A stretch of DNA of 64,000 nucleotides from Pullichristensenella sp963930055 (GCA_963930055.1 CAWVKS010000007.1:186001-250000), one strand, 5' to 3'; shown: positions 42,516-52,185, counted from the stretch's first letter. Translations and numbers: made by a program. Notes: generated by a model not told the origin, from the sequence alone.

Positions 42516-43537
42516 TGTTTCTTCCCTCCCAGCGTGCGGATCACCTTGGCGATGTGCAGGTGCATCGGGCACTTGCTGACGCAGCGGCCGCAGCCGACGC
42601 AGGAGTACATGCCCTCGTTGTTGGCGGGGAAGTACACCAGTTTGTGCATGAAGCGCTGACGGAAGCGCTCCATCTGCGTCTTGCGGTTGGTGCCCGCGGC
42701 CATCATCGTGAAATCGGAATACATGCAGCTGTCCCAGCAGCGGTAGCGCTGGATGCCATGCCCGGTATCAAAATCGCGGATGTCGTAGCACTGGCAGGTG
42801 GGGCAGACGAACGTGCAGGTGCCGCAGCCCAGGCAGGCCTGATAGAGGTCCTTCCACTCGGGGGCGTTGAACTTCTCCATCATGTGCTCGCCGTCAAAGC
42901 CGGTGAGGTCGAGGTCGGCAAGCGGGGTTTTCGCCATCCTGGCGCGGGCCTCGTCCTTGGCGGCGGCAAGCGGCGCGCCGTCGGTCTCCTCGCAGAGGTC
43001 CTTGACGGCGGCAAGCAGCTTTTCGCCCTTTTCGGTCCTGGCATTCAGGTACATCTCGTCGCCCAGCACCCATGCCTGCACGTCGCCTTCCGGCTCGGCA
43101 AGGTCGATGCCGAACACGGAGCAGAAGCAGGTCTCGCGCAACGGCTCGAGGCAGCCCAGAGAGACCACGGTGCCGCAGTTGCGGCGGGCCTCATAGTAGC
43201 TGTCCACGGGGTCGGAGAGGAAGACGCGGTCGAGTACGTCGAAACTGCGGGCGTCGCAGGCGCGCACGCCGAAGAGCACGAACGGCTCGGTGGGGAGTTC
43301 GGGGTTCTCGATCTCGATGCTCTTGCCCGAGACGCGGAACGCCATGAGATCCTCGCTCTGGGGGAAGAACAAATCCTTGGGGGACTTGACGGTCATCTCT
43401 CCCAGCGTGACTTCACAGCCGCTTTCCCAGAGGTCGTAGTTGACCTGGCCGGCCCTCTTCACCGGCAGGTAGAGCTTCGCGGAATCGCTGATGCGGGAGT
43501 ACAGCGCGTCCGCGTTGGCAGTTTTCAGCTTCAGCAT
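42512..43537 (-). CDS. flxB: FlxB-like 2x[4Fe-4S] electron-transfer subunit
   Basis: A 341-residue protein related to sulfhydrogenase beta/anaerobic sulfite reductase A. An alpha/beta N-terminal part (GVRACDARSFDVLDRVF; LGCLEPLRETCFCSVFG) is followed by two [4Fe-4S] motifs: CLGCGTCTFVCPTCQC (about 236-251) and CVGCGRCVSKCP (about 316-327). Extra Cys residues in RYRCWDSCMY are shared with this family. It probably relays electrons between FlxA and FlxC/FlxD. It begins 1 base after flxC ends. Confidence 0.85.
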   Translation of the reverse strand: MLKLKTANADALYSRISDSAKLYLPVKRAGQVNYDLWESGCEVTLGEMTVKSPKDLFFPQSEDLMAFRVSGKSIEIENPELPTEPFVLFGVRACDARSFDVLDRVFLSDPVDSYYEARRNCGTVVSLGCLEPLRETCFCSVFGIDLAEPEGDVQAWVLGDEMYLNARTEKGEKLLAAVKDLCEETDGAPLAAAKDEARARMAKTPLADLDLTGFDGEHMMEKFNAPEWKDLYQACLGCGTCTFVCPTCQCYDIRDFDTGHGIQRYRCWDSCMYSDFTMMAAGTNRKTQMERFRQRFMHKLVYFPANNEGMYSCVGCGRCVSKCPMHLHIAKVIRTLGGKKQ

Positions 43538-43538
43538 G

Positions 43539-44411
43539 CTATTCCCCCCTGTTCAGGACGACGGAAGGCTCCGCGTCGGCCTTGGTGAAGTTGATGAGCG
43601 GGTGGCGCGCCTCGGCGTCCTCGCCGGCCTGGTAGTCGCCATAGAGCGTGTCCATGTCCTTGATGAACTTGCGGTTCAAAAGGTGCAGCGGGATGCCCTG
43701 CGGGCACACGCGCGAGCACTCGCCGCAGTCCGTGCAGCGGCCGGCCACGTGGAAGGCGCGGATGATGTGGAACTGGTTTTCCTCGAAGGTATCGACGTTG
43801 GCCTTGGCGGCGACGCCGGAATCCGGGTTGTCAAACACGCACTTGATGCACGTGCAGGCCGGGCAGACGTTGCGGCAGGCGTTGCAGCGGATGCACTTGG
43901 AAAGCTCGCTGCGCCAGAAGGCGTAGCGCTCCTCGGGGGTCTTTTCCTCGAGCTCGCGCACGGCGGCGAAGCGGTCGCTTTGGGGCACCTCGCGGCAGGA
44001 TTCGTCGTCGATGACTTCATCAGAGATGGCAAAGTTCTTGCCCTTGCAGAACTCGCACTTCATGCACAGGCCGTCCTTGCCCTCCATGCCCTTGCAGCCC
44101 ACGCCCAGCACGTAGATGTTCTCGCGCTTGACGCGGTGCTCGCAGAGGAGCTGGTTGAGGCTCAGAGAATCGCAGGGCTTGATCAGCGCCAGCGTCTTGC
44201 CCTCCAGCTTGGAAACCTCAACCAGTTTCTTGGAGAGGTTGGCCGCGCAGAATTTGTCGTAGACCAGTTTGTCGATGTTGCCTTGTTCAAACAGGGCGGG
44301 GGTGCGCTCGTAATCGAACTCGCCCTTTTCCCAGCCCAGAACGCGCTGCACTTCGCCGGAGGCGAGGAGCTCTTTTGCGCGCGCGATGACTTTTTCAGCT
44401 ACTGCTTGCAT
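43539..44411 (-). CDS. flxC: FlxC-like iron-sulfur subunit
   Basis: A 290-residue cytoplasmic Fe-S protein. Its N-terminal half resembles the FrhB/F420-hydrogenase beta-like fold (LALIKPCDSLSLNQLLCEHRV; CKGMEGKDGLCMKCEFCKG). Its C-terminal part has CIRCNACRNVCPACTC (about 172-187) and CTDCGECSRVCPQG (about 225-238). Size and position match FlxC. Overlapping ends with flxD (13 bases) suggest coordinated translation. It ends next to flxB. Confidence 0.82.
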   Translation of the reverse strand: MQAVAEKVIARAKELLASGEVQRVLGWEKGEFDYERTPALFEQGNIDKLVYDKFCAANLSKKLVEVSKLEGKTLALIKPCDSLSLNQLLCEHRVKRENIYVLGVGCKGMEGKDGLCMKCEFCKGKNFAISDEVIDDESCREVPQSDRFAAVRELEEKTPEERYAFWRSELSKCIRCNACRNVCPACTCIKCVFDNPDSGVAAKANVDTFEENQFHIIRAFHVAGRCTDCGECSRVCPQGIPLHLLNRKFIKDMDTLYGDYQAGEDAEARHPLINFTKADAEPSVVLNRGE

Positions 44412-44839
44412 CTCAGATCCTCCAGCTTCACATTCTCACCCAGCTCGTGGATGGTGGCGGCGAAGTCGTTCATGACGCTGGCGAAGCGCGCGCCCTCGGC
44501 GGCGGAGACCCACTCCACGCGCACGCGGCGGCGGTCGACGCCCAGATAGTCCAGCATGCTGAACAGAAGCGTCATGCGGCGGCGGGCATAGTAGTTGCCG
44601 CTGGTATAGTGGCAGTCGCCCGGATGGCAGCCGCAGAGGATCACGCCGTCGGCCCCGCGCTGGAAGGCGCGCAGTATGAACAGCGGGTTCACGCGGCAGG
44701 AGCAGGGCACACGGATGATCTTCACATCCGCGGGGTAGCTCAGGCGGCTGGAGCCGGCCAGATCGGCGCCCGCATAGCTGCACCAGTTGCAGCAGAAGGC
44801 CACGATGAGGGGCTTGAACTCCTTTACTGTGCTTTGCAT
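44399..44839 (-). CDS. flxD: FlxD/MvhD-like [2Fe-2S] subunit
   Basis: A 146-residue MvhD-family protein: FCCNWCSYAGADLAGSSR (about 15-32), VPCSCRVNPLFILRAFQRGADGVILCGCHPGDCHY (about 44-78) and the C-terminal WVSAAEGARFASVMNDF. In methanogens MvhD connects hydrogenase to HdrA; in FlxABCD it connects the NADH module to HdrA. It overlaps the hdrA stop by 16 bases, consistent with direct contact of the two products. Confidence 0.92.
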   Translation of the reverse strand: MQSTVKEFKPLIVAFCCNWCSYAGADLAGSSRLSYPADVKIIRVPCSCRVNPLFILRAFQRGADGVILCGCHPGDCHYTSGNYYARRRMTLLFSMLDYLGVDRRRVRVEWVSAAEGARFASVMNDFAATIHELGENVKLEDLRCKQ

Positions 44840-46821
44840 ATCGCGTCCACCTCCGCAATGATCTGTCGGTTGGCGAAGCCCTTGAGGTCCATCGCGCCGG
44901 ACGGGCAGGTCACGGTGCAGGCGCCGCAGCCCTGGCAGACGGCCTCGTTGACCTGGGCGATGCGGCGGACCTCACGCACGCCGGGGCCGCGGACTTCCTT
45001 GTCCACGTAGGTGATGGCGCCGTAGGGGCAGACCTTCTCGCACTGCGAGCAGCCGTTGCACAGAAGCTCGTTGGAATGGGCCACGCAGGGGTTGGTGACC
45101 AGATGGTCCTTGGACAGAAGGCCGATGACCTTCGAGGCCGCCGCGCCCGCCTGGGCCACGGTTTCCGGGATGTCCTTGGGGCCCTGGCAGACGCCGGAGA
45201 GGAACACGCCGGCAGTCGGGCTCTCCACGGGGCGGAGCTTGGGATGCGCCTCGGTGAAGAAATCGTTGGTGTCCATGGAGGCGGTCAGCATCGTGGCAAG
45301 ATCGCGCGCGCCGGGGTTAGGCTCGATGGCCGCGGCCAGCACCACCATGTCGGCGGCGATGAGGCGCTGCTCGTTGTTGATCAGGTCGCTGCCCTGCACC
45401 ATCAATTTGCCGTCCTGCTCCCAGACCTTGCCGACCATGCCCTTGATGTACTCCACGCCGTACTGCTCCACCGCGCGGCGGTAGAACTCGTCGAAGTTCT
45501 TGCCGGGGGTGCGCACGTCGATGTAGAATACGTGGACGTTGACGTCCGGGTACTTGTCGCGCACGAGCATGGCGTGCTTGGCGGTGTACATGCAGCAGAT
45601 CTTCGAGCAGTAGGGCTTGCCCTTGCCGGCGTCGTCCGAGCAACGGGAGCCGACGCACTGGATGAATACGATCTCATGCGGATGCTCGCCGTCGGAGGGG
45701 CGCACGAGCTGGCCCTTGGTGGGGCCGGCGGCGTTCATGATGCGCTCGAACTCCAGGGACGTGACGACGTCCTTGCAGGTGTTGTAGCCGTACTCGTCAA
45801 AGCCAGTGAGGTCGATGGGCTTGAAGCCCGTGGCGGCGACGATGGCGCCGTACTGGCGCTCGATGACCTCATCCTGCTGCTTGTAGTCGATCGCGCCCGC
45901 GGTGCAGACCTTTTCGCACAGGCCGCACTTGCCGGTCTTGAGCTTGATGCACTGCTCGGGGTCGATGCAGGCGACGTTGGGGATGGCCTGCGCGAACGGG
46001 ATGTAGATGGCCGTGCGCGTGTTCAGGCCCATGTTGAACTCGTTCTTGCCCTTGCGGGAGGGGCATTTCTCCATGCACGCGCCGCAGCCGGTGCACTTGG
46101 TGGTGTCCACATAGCGCGCCTTTTTGCGGATGGTGACGGTGAAGTTGCCCACGAAGCCGGAGACCTTTTCGACCTCGGCGTAGGAGATGATGTCGATCTT
46201 CTCGCTCTGGGCGGCGTCCACCATCTTCGGGGTGAGGATGCAGGCCGCGCAGTCCAGCGTCGGGAAGGTCTTGTCCAGTTGCGCCATGCGGCCGCCGATG
46301 GTGGGCGATTTTTCGACGATATCCACCTCATAGCCCGCGTCGGCGATGTCCAGCGCGGTCTGGATGCCGGCGATGCCGCCGCCGATGACCAGCGCGCGCT
46401 TGATGACGGGGCTGGTGCCGGCGGTGAGCGGCGCGTTTTTGAGCACCTTGGCCACCGCCGCCTTGGCAAGTGTGATGGCCTTCTCGGTGCCGACTTCCTT
46501 ATCCTTGTGGATCCAGGAGCACTGCTCGCGGATGTTGGCGATCTCCACCATGTAGGGGTTCAGCCCGGCCTTTTCCGCGGTCTTGCGGAAGGTGGCCTCG
46601 TGCATGCGCGGCGAGCAGGAGCACACCACGACGCCGGTCAAGCCGTATTCCGCGATGGCATCGCGGATCTTCTGCTGGCCGACCTCGGAGCACATATACT
46701 GATAATCCGTGGCGTAGACGACGCCCGGAACGTTCTTCATGGCCTCGGCAACCGCGTGCACGTCCACCGTGCCCGCGATGTTGCTTCCGCACCAGCAAAC
46801 AAAGACGCCGATTTTCTGCAT
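44824..46821 (-). CDS. hdrA: Heterodisulfide reductase-like subunit A (bifurcating flavoprotein)
   Basis: A 665-residue HdrA. An N-terminal domain (GVFVCWCGSNIAGTVDV; VVCSCSPRMHEATFRK) precedes the FAD domain (ALVIGGGIAGIQTALDIA, about 143-160; SPTIGGRMAQLDKTFPTLDCAACILTPKM). An inserted [4Fe-4S] region is CTGCGACMEKCP plus CGLCEKVC. The C-terminal ferredoxin has CNGCSQCEKVCP and CQGCGACTVTCP. HdrA is the known bifurcation site, sending one electron to ferredoxin and one to HdrBC. It lies 15 bases after hdrC. Confidence 0.95.
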   Translation of the reverse strand: MQKIGVFVCWCGSNIAGTVDVHAVAEAMKNVPGVVYATDYQYMCSEVGQQKIRDAIAEYGLTGVVVCSCSPRMHEATFRKTAEKAGLNPYMVEIANIREQCSWIHKDKEVGTEKAITLAKAAVAKVLKNAPLTAGTSPVIKRALVIGGGIAGIQTALDIADAGYEVDIVEKSPTIGGRMAQLDKTFPTLDCAACILTPKMVDAAQSEKIDIISYAEVEKVSGFVGNFTVTIRKKARYVDTTKCTGCGACMEKCPSRKGKNEFNMGLNTRTAIYIPFAQAIPNVACIDPEQCIKLKTGKCGLCEKVCTAGAIDYKQQDEVIERQYGAIVAATGFKPIDLTGFDEYGYNTCKDVVTSLEFERIMNAAGPTKGQLVRPSDGEHPHEIVFIQCVGSRCSDDAGKGKPYCSKICCMYTAKHAMLVRDKYPDVNVHVFYIDVRTPGKNFDEFYRRAVEQYGVEYIKGMVGKVWEQDGKLMVQGSDLINNEQRLIAADMVVLAAAIEPNPGARDLATMLTASMDTNDFFTEAHPKLRPVESPTAGVFLSGVCQGPKDIPETVAQAGAAASKVIGLLSKDHLVTNPCVAHSNELLCNGCSQCEKVCPYGAITYVDKEVRGPGVREVRRIAQVNEAVCQGCGACTVTCPSGAMDLKGFANRQIIAEVDAICKAQ

Positions 46822-46836
46822 AGTCGTATCTCTCCT

Positions 46837-47226
46837 CTATTTGCCGTACTTGCGCAGGGCCGCGACGATCGCCTGCTGGGGAAGCTCGGGATCGAGCTTT
46901 TCCGGGATGTCGTCGCCGGTCATGTGGTTTTGTCCCTGCTGGCGGATGACGAGCAGGCGCACGGCCTCGACCAGTTTGGCCGGTTCAACGCCGCGCGGGC
47001 AGCGCTCGAGGCACGCCATGCAGGCAAGGCAGCGGTACAAGGAGGGCGAGGCCATCAGCTTTTCGATCTGGCCGCGATCGACCATAGTGACGAACTGATG
47101 CGGATGGTACTCCATCTCGCCGTAGGCCGGGCAGGTCCCCGAGCACTTGCCGCACTGCATGCACTTGCGGGGGTTGACGCCGCTGATCTCCAGCACGGTG
47201 TCTTTCAGGTTCGTATGTCCGCTCAT
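46837..47226 (-). CDS. hdrC: Heterodisulfide reductase-like subunit C
   Basis: A 129-residue HdrC with two [4Fe-4S] motifs, CMQCGKCSGTCP (about 22-33) and CLACMACLERCPRGV (about 67-81), and a helical end. It carries electrons from HdrA to HdrB. It starts at 47226 with AAGGAGG inside the hdrB end and a 4-base overlap (ATGA); longer frames upstream are not supported. Confidence 0.93.
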   Translation of the reverse strand: MSGHTNLKDTVLEISGVNPRKCMQCGKCSGTCPAYGEMEYHPHQFVTMVDRGQIEKLMASPSLYRCLACMACLERCPRGVEPAKLVEAVRLLVIRQQGQNHMTGDDIPEKLDPELPQQAIVAALRKYGK

Positions 47227-48017
47227 GCCTGGACCTCCTTTACGCCCAGAGCCTCGGCGAGAAGCTCGGTAAAGTACTTGACGGGCACCGCGCCCTCGGG
47301 CGCGTTGGCCGTGAGGTTGTACATGCACAGCGGGCAGGCGGTGACGATCATCTCCGCGCCCGCGGCCCTGGCGGAATCGAGGATGCGCCTGGCGCTCTTC
47401 TGCGCCTGCGCTTTGTCCTCCAGCGTCACATAGGCGCCGCAGCACTCGTTGCGCTGGCCGTAGAGGACGGGGGTGGCGCCGATGGAGGCGATGAAATCCT
47501 CGATGACGCGGGGATTCTCCGGGTCATCAAAGGCCATGACCTTGCCGGGGCGCAGAAGCAGGCAGCCGTAGTAGGCGGCGATCTTCTTGCCCTTGAAGGA
47601 ATTGACGACCTTGGCCTTGACGGCGTCAAAGCCGATCTCGTCGCGCAGCATCTCCAGATAGTGGATGACCTTCGCTTCCCCGGCGTAGGGGACTTCGGGG
47701 GCGACGTAGTTGTTGACCTTGGTGCGGAAGTTCTCGTCCGCCTTGAGATCCTCGTTGGCGCGCTTGAGGACGTTGTGGCAGGCCGAGCACACGGTGACAA
47801 GCGTCGTGCCAAGGTCGCGGGCGCTCATCAGGGCGCGCACGGCGGACAGGCGCGTGGCGATCTCATCCTTTGCCATGGGATACACCGCGCCGCAGCACTG
47901 CCATTCCGGCAACTCCTCAAGCTCCGCGCCCAGGGCGGCGGCGGACAGGCGGGCATACCTGTCCAGCTCCTTGGCCCGGGTCTTGAGCGTGCATCCGGGG
48001 TAGTAAGAATAGCGCAT
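47223..48017 (-). CDS. hdrB: Heterodisulfide reductase-like subunit B (two CCG domains)
   Basis: A 264-residue HdrB with both cysteine-rich CCG motifs complete: C9, CC41-42, CSAC77-80, and C152, CC192-193, CPLC228-231. In methanogens these bind two non-cubane [4Fe-4S] clusters that split a disulfide. Here the natural partner may be a thiol/disulfide or directly the FrdAB subunits encoded downstream. AAAGGAG lies 8-9 bases before the ATG at 48017. It is the first gene of the hdrBCA-flxDCBA-frdBA run, 117 bases after the fumarase gene with no obvious terminator between. Confidence 0.93.
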   Translation of the reverse strand: MRYSYYPGCTLKTRAKELDRYARLSAAALGAELEELPEWQCCGAVYPMAKDEIATRLSAVRALMSARDLGTTLVTVCSACHNVLKRANEDLKADENFRTKVNNYVAPEVPYAGEAKVIHYLEMLRDEIGFDAVKAKVVNSFKGKKIAAYYGCLLLRPGKVMAFDDPENPRVIEDFIASIGATPVLYGQRNECCGAYVTLEDKAQAQKSARRILDSARAAGAEMIVTACPLCMYNLTANAPEGAVPVKYFTELLAEALGVKEVQA

Positions 48018-48134
48018 TGGGCATGCTCCTTTTGCGTGGTTTTTCTCGCGCGGCCATGGGCCGGCGAAGGGTGCCATGGCCTCGGCGGACAAGGGCGCCC
48101 GCCGGGGCCATCGTTCAGCGCAGGCGAGCCTGCG

Positions 48135-49505
<1,371 letters not shown>

Positions 49506-49602
49506 GCTCGTGCTCCTTCCGTCGGGTCGAAATTGGGCTTGTCTGAAAAACGCGGAAAGACCGGCGGGGCCGAAAGGCTCCGCCGATCGCGCGCTGTTCG
49601 CT

Positions 49603-50553
49603 TTAGATGGTGAGCGTGTTGATGACGTTCTTCAGGGCGTTGGCGCTGGCGTGCAGCTTCTCCATCTCGGCGTCGGTCAGGCGCGGGAGGATGCGGCCGC
49701 GGATCTCGCCGTCACCAATGAGGATGGGCAGGCTCAGGCAGACGTCCTCGATGCCATACTCGCCGTTGAGCATCGAGGAGACGGTGGCCACGGCGTTGAC
49801 GGAGCCGAACAGGCAGTCGCAAATGCCGCACACCGACATGGCGATGGCGTAGTAGGTCGCGCCCTTGCGCTTGATGATCTTGGCGCCGGAAGCGCGCATG
49901 TAGTTTTCGATCTCGTCAAAGTCGAGGTCGGTGAGTATGCCGGTGCGCAGCTTGATGAGGTTCTTGTACTCCAGCAGGTTGATGGTGCTCACCTGGGCGA
50001 TGGACCAGGGGATGAACGAGGTCTCGCCGTGCTCGCCGAACACGTAGGCGTGGACGTTCTTTTCGCTGACGTTCAGGTACTCGGCAAGGCGGGCGCGCAG
50101 GCGGGCGGTGTCCAAAAGCGTGCCGGAGCCGATGATGCGCTCATGCGGGATGTTGGAGACCTTGTGGAACACATAGGTGAGTATGTCCACCGGGTTGGAG
50201 ACGATGATATAGGTGGCGTCCGGGCAGTACTTGGTAATCTGCGGGGCGATGTCCTTGATGACGTTGACGTTGGTCTGGGCAAGATCCATACGGGTCTGGC
50301 CGGGCTTGCGCGGGATGCCGGAGGTGATGATGACGATGTCCGAACCGGCGGCGCTCTCATAGGTGCCAGCGTAGACGGACACAGGCTGCGCGGTCAGCGG
50401 CGCGCCCTGGCGGATGTCCATGGCCTCGCCCAGCGCCTTTTCCTGGTTGATGTCGACGATAACGACCTCGTCCGCCGTGTGCTGGACAGACATCATGAAA
50501 GCAATGGTGGAGCCGACGTTGCCCGCTCCGATGACGGTGATCTTGGTCTTCAT
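49603..50553 (-). CDS. mdh: Malate dehydrogenase of the lactate/malate dehydrogenase family
   Basis: A 316-residue LDH/MDH-fold enzyme with NAD loop VIGAGNVGSTIA (8-19) and the NAD-selecting Asp34 in VIVDIN. The active-site His175 is in FGEHGETSF. The overall sequence is LDH-like (GSGTLLDTARLR), but the substrate loop reads GIPRKPGQTR, with Arg82 where lactate dehydrogenases have Gln. That exchange is the classic determinant for oxaloacetate/malate. The adjacent fumarase supports this call, but lactate dehydrogenase activity cannot be excluded. It has its own promoter and is probably the first gene of a mdh-fum-hdr/flx/frd unit. Confidence 0.82.
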   Translation of the reverse strand: MKTKITVIGAGNVGSTIAFMMSVQHTADEVVIVDINQEKALGEAMDIRQGAPLTAQPVSVYAGTYESAAGSDIVIITSGIPRKPGQTRMDLAQTNVNVIKDIAPQITKYCPDATYIIVSNPVDILTYVFHKVSNIPHERIIGSGTLLDTARLRARLAEYLNVSEKNVHAYVFGEHGETSFIPWSIAQVSTINLLEYKNLIKLRTGILTDLDFDEIENYMRASGAKIIKRKGATYYAIAMSVCGICDCLFGSVNAVATVSSMLNGEYGIEDVCLSLPILIGDGEIRGRILPRLTDAEMEKLHASANALKNVINTLTI

Positions 50554-50652
50554 AGCAGCTTTCCTTTCTCTGAGCGCGTGGCCCTTGTTGAGTGTGTTTG
50601 TTCCCGCCTTTTATCATAGTAGGGAACCGCCGTTTCGGGAAGATGGCGATCT

Positions 50653-50668
50653 GGCATGCGAGCATGCC
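50653..50668. promoter_or_regulatory. Palindrome in the mdh leader
   Basis: GGCATGCGAGCATGCC: perfect 7-base arms around GA, just downstream of the predicted mdh start point. A candidate operator for control of the C4-dicarboxylate genes; the regulator is unknown. Confidence 0.45.
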
Positions 50669-50677
50669 TATATGTAT

Positions 50678-50707
50678 ATTATATTTCAAACTTTCATTTG
50701 CGGTCAA
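50678..50707 (-). promoter_or_regulatory. Promoter of mdh
   Basis: On the minus strand: TTGACC (50702-50707), 18-base spacer, TATAAT (50678-50683). It gives a leader of about 115 bases. Confidence 0.75.
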
Positions 50708-50842
50708 GGGGAAAATCCGTAAATAAAGGGAGGGATTTTGCGCTGTTTGCCCCCCGTGGCGCCGGGGATGGCCTGCGATATATAAATTTTGCGCATGCGG
50801 GCATATATGGCTTCATATATCCAGCAAAAACTTTTACATTCA
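50708..50842. other. AT-rich intergenic stretch
   Basis: Middle of the 361-base gap between mdh and the SRAP gene. It holds an inverted repeat ATATATG / CATATAT (50803-50820) and several ATATA runs, unusual for this GC-rich window. No gene seen. Confidence 0.5.
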
Positions 50843-50858
50843 ATTAGTTTAGACTAAT
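50843..50858. promoter_or_regulatory. Palindromic operator upstream of the SRAP gene
   Basis: ATTAGTTTAGACTAAT, similar to the palindrome at 37246-37261 (common core TTAGTT...ACTAA). It ends 2 bases before the -35 of the SRAP promoter. Confidence 0.5.
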
Positions 50859-50860
50859 GT

Positions 50861-50889
50861 TTGCGCTGCCCCCGGCGGCGTGTTATAAT
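50861..50889 (+). promoter_or_regulatory. Promoter of the SRAP gene
   Basis: TTGCGC (50861-50866), 17-base spacer, TATAAT (50884-50889). Confidence 0.8.
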
Positions 50890-50914
50890 GGGCGCGGAAA
50901 GGGGGACGACGCGC

Positions 50915-51469
50915 GTGTGCGGACGCTATTTCCTGAAGCGGGACACATCGGACGAGGCGCTTTTGCGCATACTGGACGCTTTGGATTCGCGCGGCGAGGA
51001 CGTCAAGCTGTCCGGCGACGTATTTCCCGGGGACAGGGCGCCGGCGCTGGCGGACGGGCGCATGCTTTCCATGCGCTGGGGGTTCGCGCTTCCCGGCGGC
51101 GGGCGACCCGTCATCAACGCGCGCGGGGAGACGGCGGGCGAAAAGCCCCTGTTCCGCGGCGCGGGGCGCTGCCTTTTGCCGGCCAGCGGCTATTACGAGT
51201 GGGGCGGCGTTCAAAAGCGCCGCTACGCCTTCAGCCGGCCGGATGGGGCGGTGTATATGGCCGGCCTCTGGCGGCGGGACGCGGACGGGGAAAGGCGCTT
51301 TGTCATCCTCACGCGCGAGGCCGTGGCGGAGGCGGCGCGCGTGCACGCGCGCATGCCCGTGCTGTTCACGGGGGCGCTGCGCCGCGCCTGGCTGGACGGG
51401 AAAAACCCCCTGCCGGAGCTTTTGCGCGCGGCGGCGGGGGACGTTTGCATCCTCGAGGCGGAACCTTGA
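50915..51469 (+). CDS. SOS response-associated peptidase (SRAP; YedK/HMCES-like)
   Basis: A 184-residue SRAP protein starting at GTG (GGGGG upstream) so that Cys2 follows the initiator Met (MCGRYF), as needed for the thiazolidine crosslink to abasic sites. Other conserved positions are visible: RWGFALP, INARGET (Asn and Arg), GYYEW (Glu) and HARMPVLF (His). It shields abasic sites in single-stranded DNA. It has its own promoter. The next promoter overlaps its stop codon. Confidence 0.94.
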   Translation: MCGRYFLKRDTSDEALLRILDALDSRGEDVKLSGDVFPGDRAPALADGRMLSMRWGFALPGGGRPVINARGETAGEKPLFRGAGRCLLPASGYYEWGGVQKRRYAFSRPDGAVYMAGLWRRDADGERRFVILTREAVAEAARVHARMPVLFTGALRRAWLDGKNPLPELLRAAAGDVCILEAEP

Positions 51470-51494
51470 CCCAAAAGCGCCTGTATGATACAAT
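51466..51494 (+). promoter_or_regulatory. Promoter of the coiled-coil protein gene
   Basis: TTGACC (51466-51471, overlapping the SRAP stop), 17-base spacer, TACAAT (51489-51494). Confidence 0.8.
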
Positions 51495-51527
51495 ATTGGC
51501 AACCTATATAAAAGCCGGAGGTGCCCT

Positions 51528-52175
51528 ATGAGCGAAGGCGTGAAGCTCATTTTGACGGAGATCCGCGCCCTGAAGGCCGCCGTGGAGGCGCGACTGGACG
51601 CGGTGGACAGGAAGTTCGGGCAGCTGGAGGCGCGCCCCACCCAACAGGCGGCGCGGGAAGCGCGCTTTGAACAGCTCGACGCCCGACTGGCGCTGCTGGA
51701 CGGGCGGCTCGCGCAGGCCGGCGGGCAACTGGAGGCGCTCGACGGGCGCTTGCAGCGGCTGGAGGAAGCCATGCTGGCGGCGAAGGGGCGCCTGGACGGG
51801 CTCGGCGGGGACGCGGCGGGGCGCGGCGAACGGCTGGAGGCCATCGACGCGGCGCTGGCGCGCTCGAACGGGTCTTTGCAGTCTCTCGGCGCGGACGCGG
51901 CGCTGGCGCGGGAGCGGCTGGAAGCCATGGACGCCTCCTTCGACCGGCTCGACGCGCAGTTGCGCGACCTGGGCAGCCGCTTCGCGGCGCTGGAGGCGCG
52001 CCTTGGCGCGCTGGACGCGGCGCTGGGCGAGACGCGCGAGGCGGCGCGGGGCACGCTCCAAACGGCGCAAAAACTCGACGCATCCATAGCGGATGCGCGC
52101 AAGCGGCTGGAGGGCGCCGAGGCCGCCACCATCACCAACTGCTACGAGATCGCGCAGATGAAGCGGCGGCTGTAA
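51528..52175 (+). CDS. Coiled-coil heptad-repeat protein of unknown function
   Basis: A 215-residue protein, almost entirely helical. Repeating units of about 7-14 residues such as RLDAVDRKFGQLEAR, RFEQLDARLALLDGRL and RFAALEARLGALDAAL have Leu/Ala at heptad positions. No signal peptide or membrane segment. The C-terminal NCYEIAQMKRRL breaks the repeat. It may be a structural or scaffold protein; such Ala/Leu/Arg-rich sequences give unspecific database matches, so function is left open. GGAGG precedes the ATG. Confidence 0.75.
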   Translation: MSEGVKLILTEIRALKAAVEARLDAVDRKFGQLEARPTQQAAREARFEQLDARLALLDGRLAQAGGQLEALDGRLQRLEEAMLAAKGRLDGLGGDAAGRGERLEAIDAALARSNGSLQSLGADAALARERLEAMDASFDRLDAQLRDLGSRFAALEARLGALDAALGETREAARGTLQTAQKLDASIADARKRLEGAEAATITNCYEIAQMKRRL

Positions 52176-52185
52176 ACGGGCCGTC

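Noticed and set aside
45076..47433. 785-codon open frame on the plus strand opposite hdrA and hdrC
   Set aside because: It overlaps genes with complete Fe-S motifs, and its composition is typical of reverse-strand shadows.
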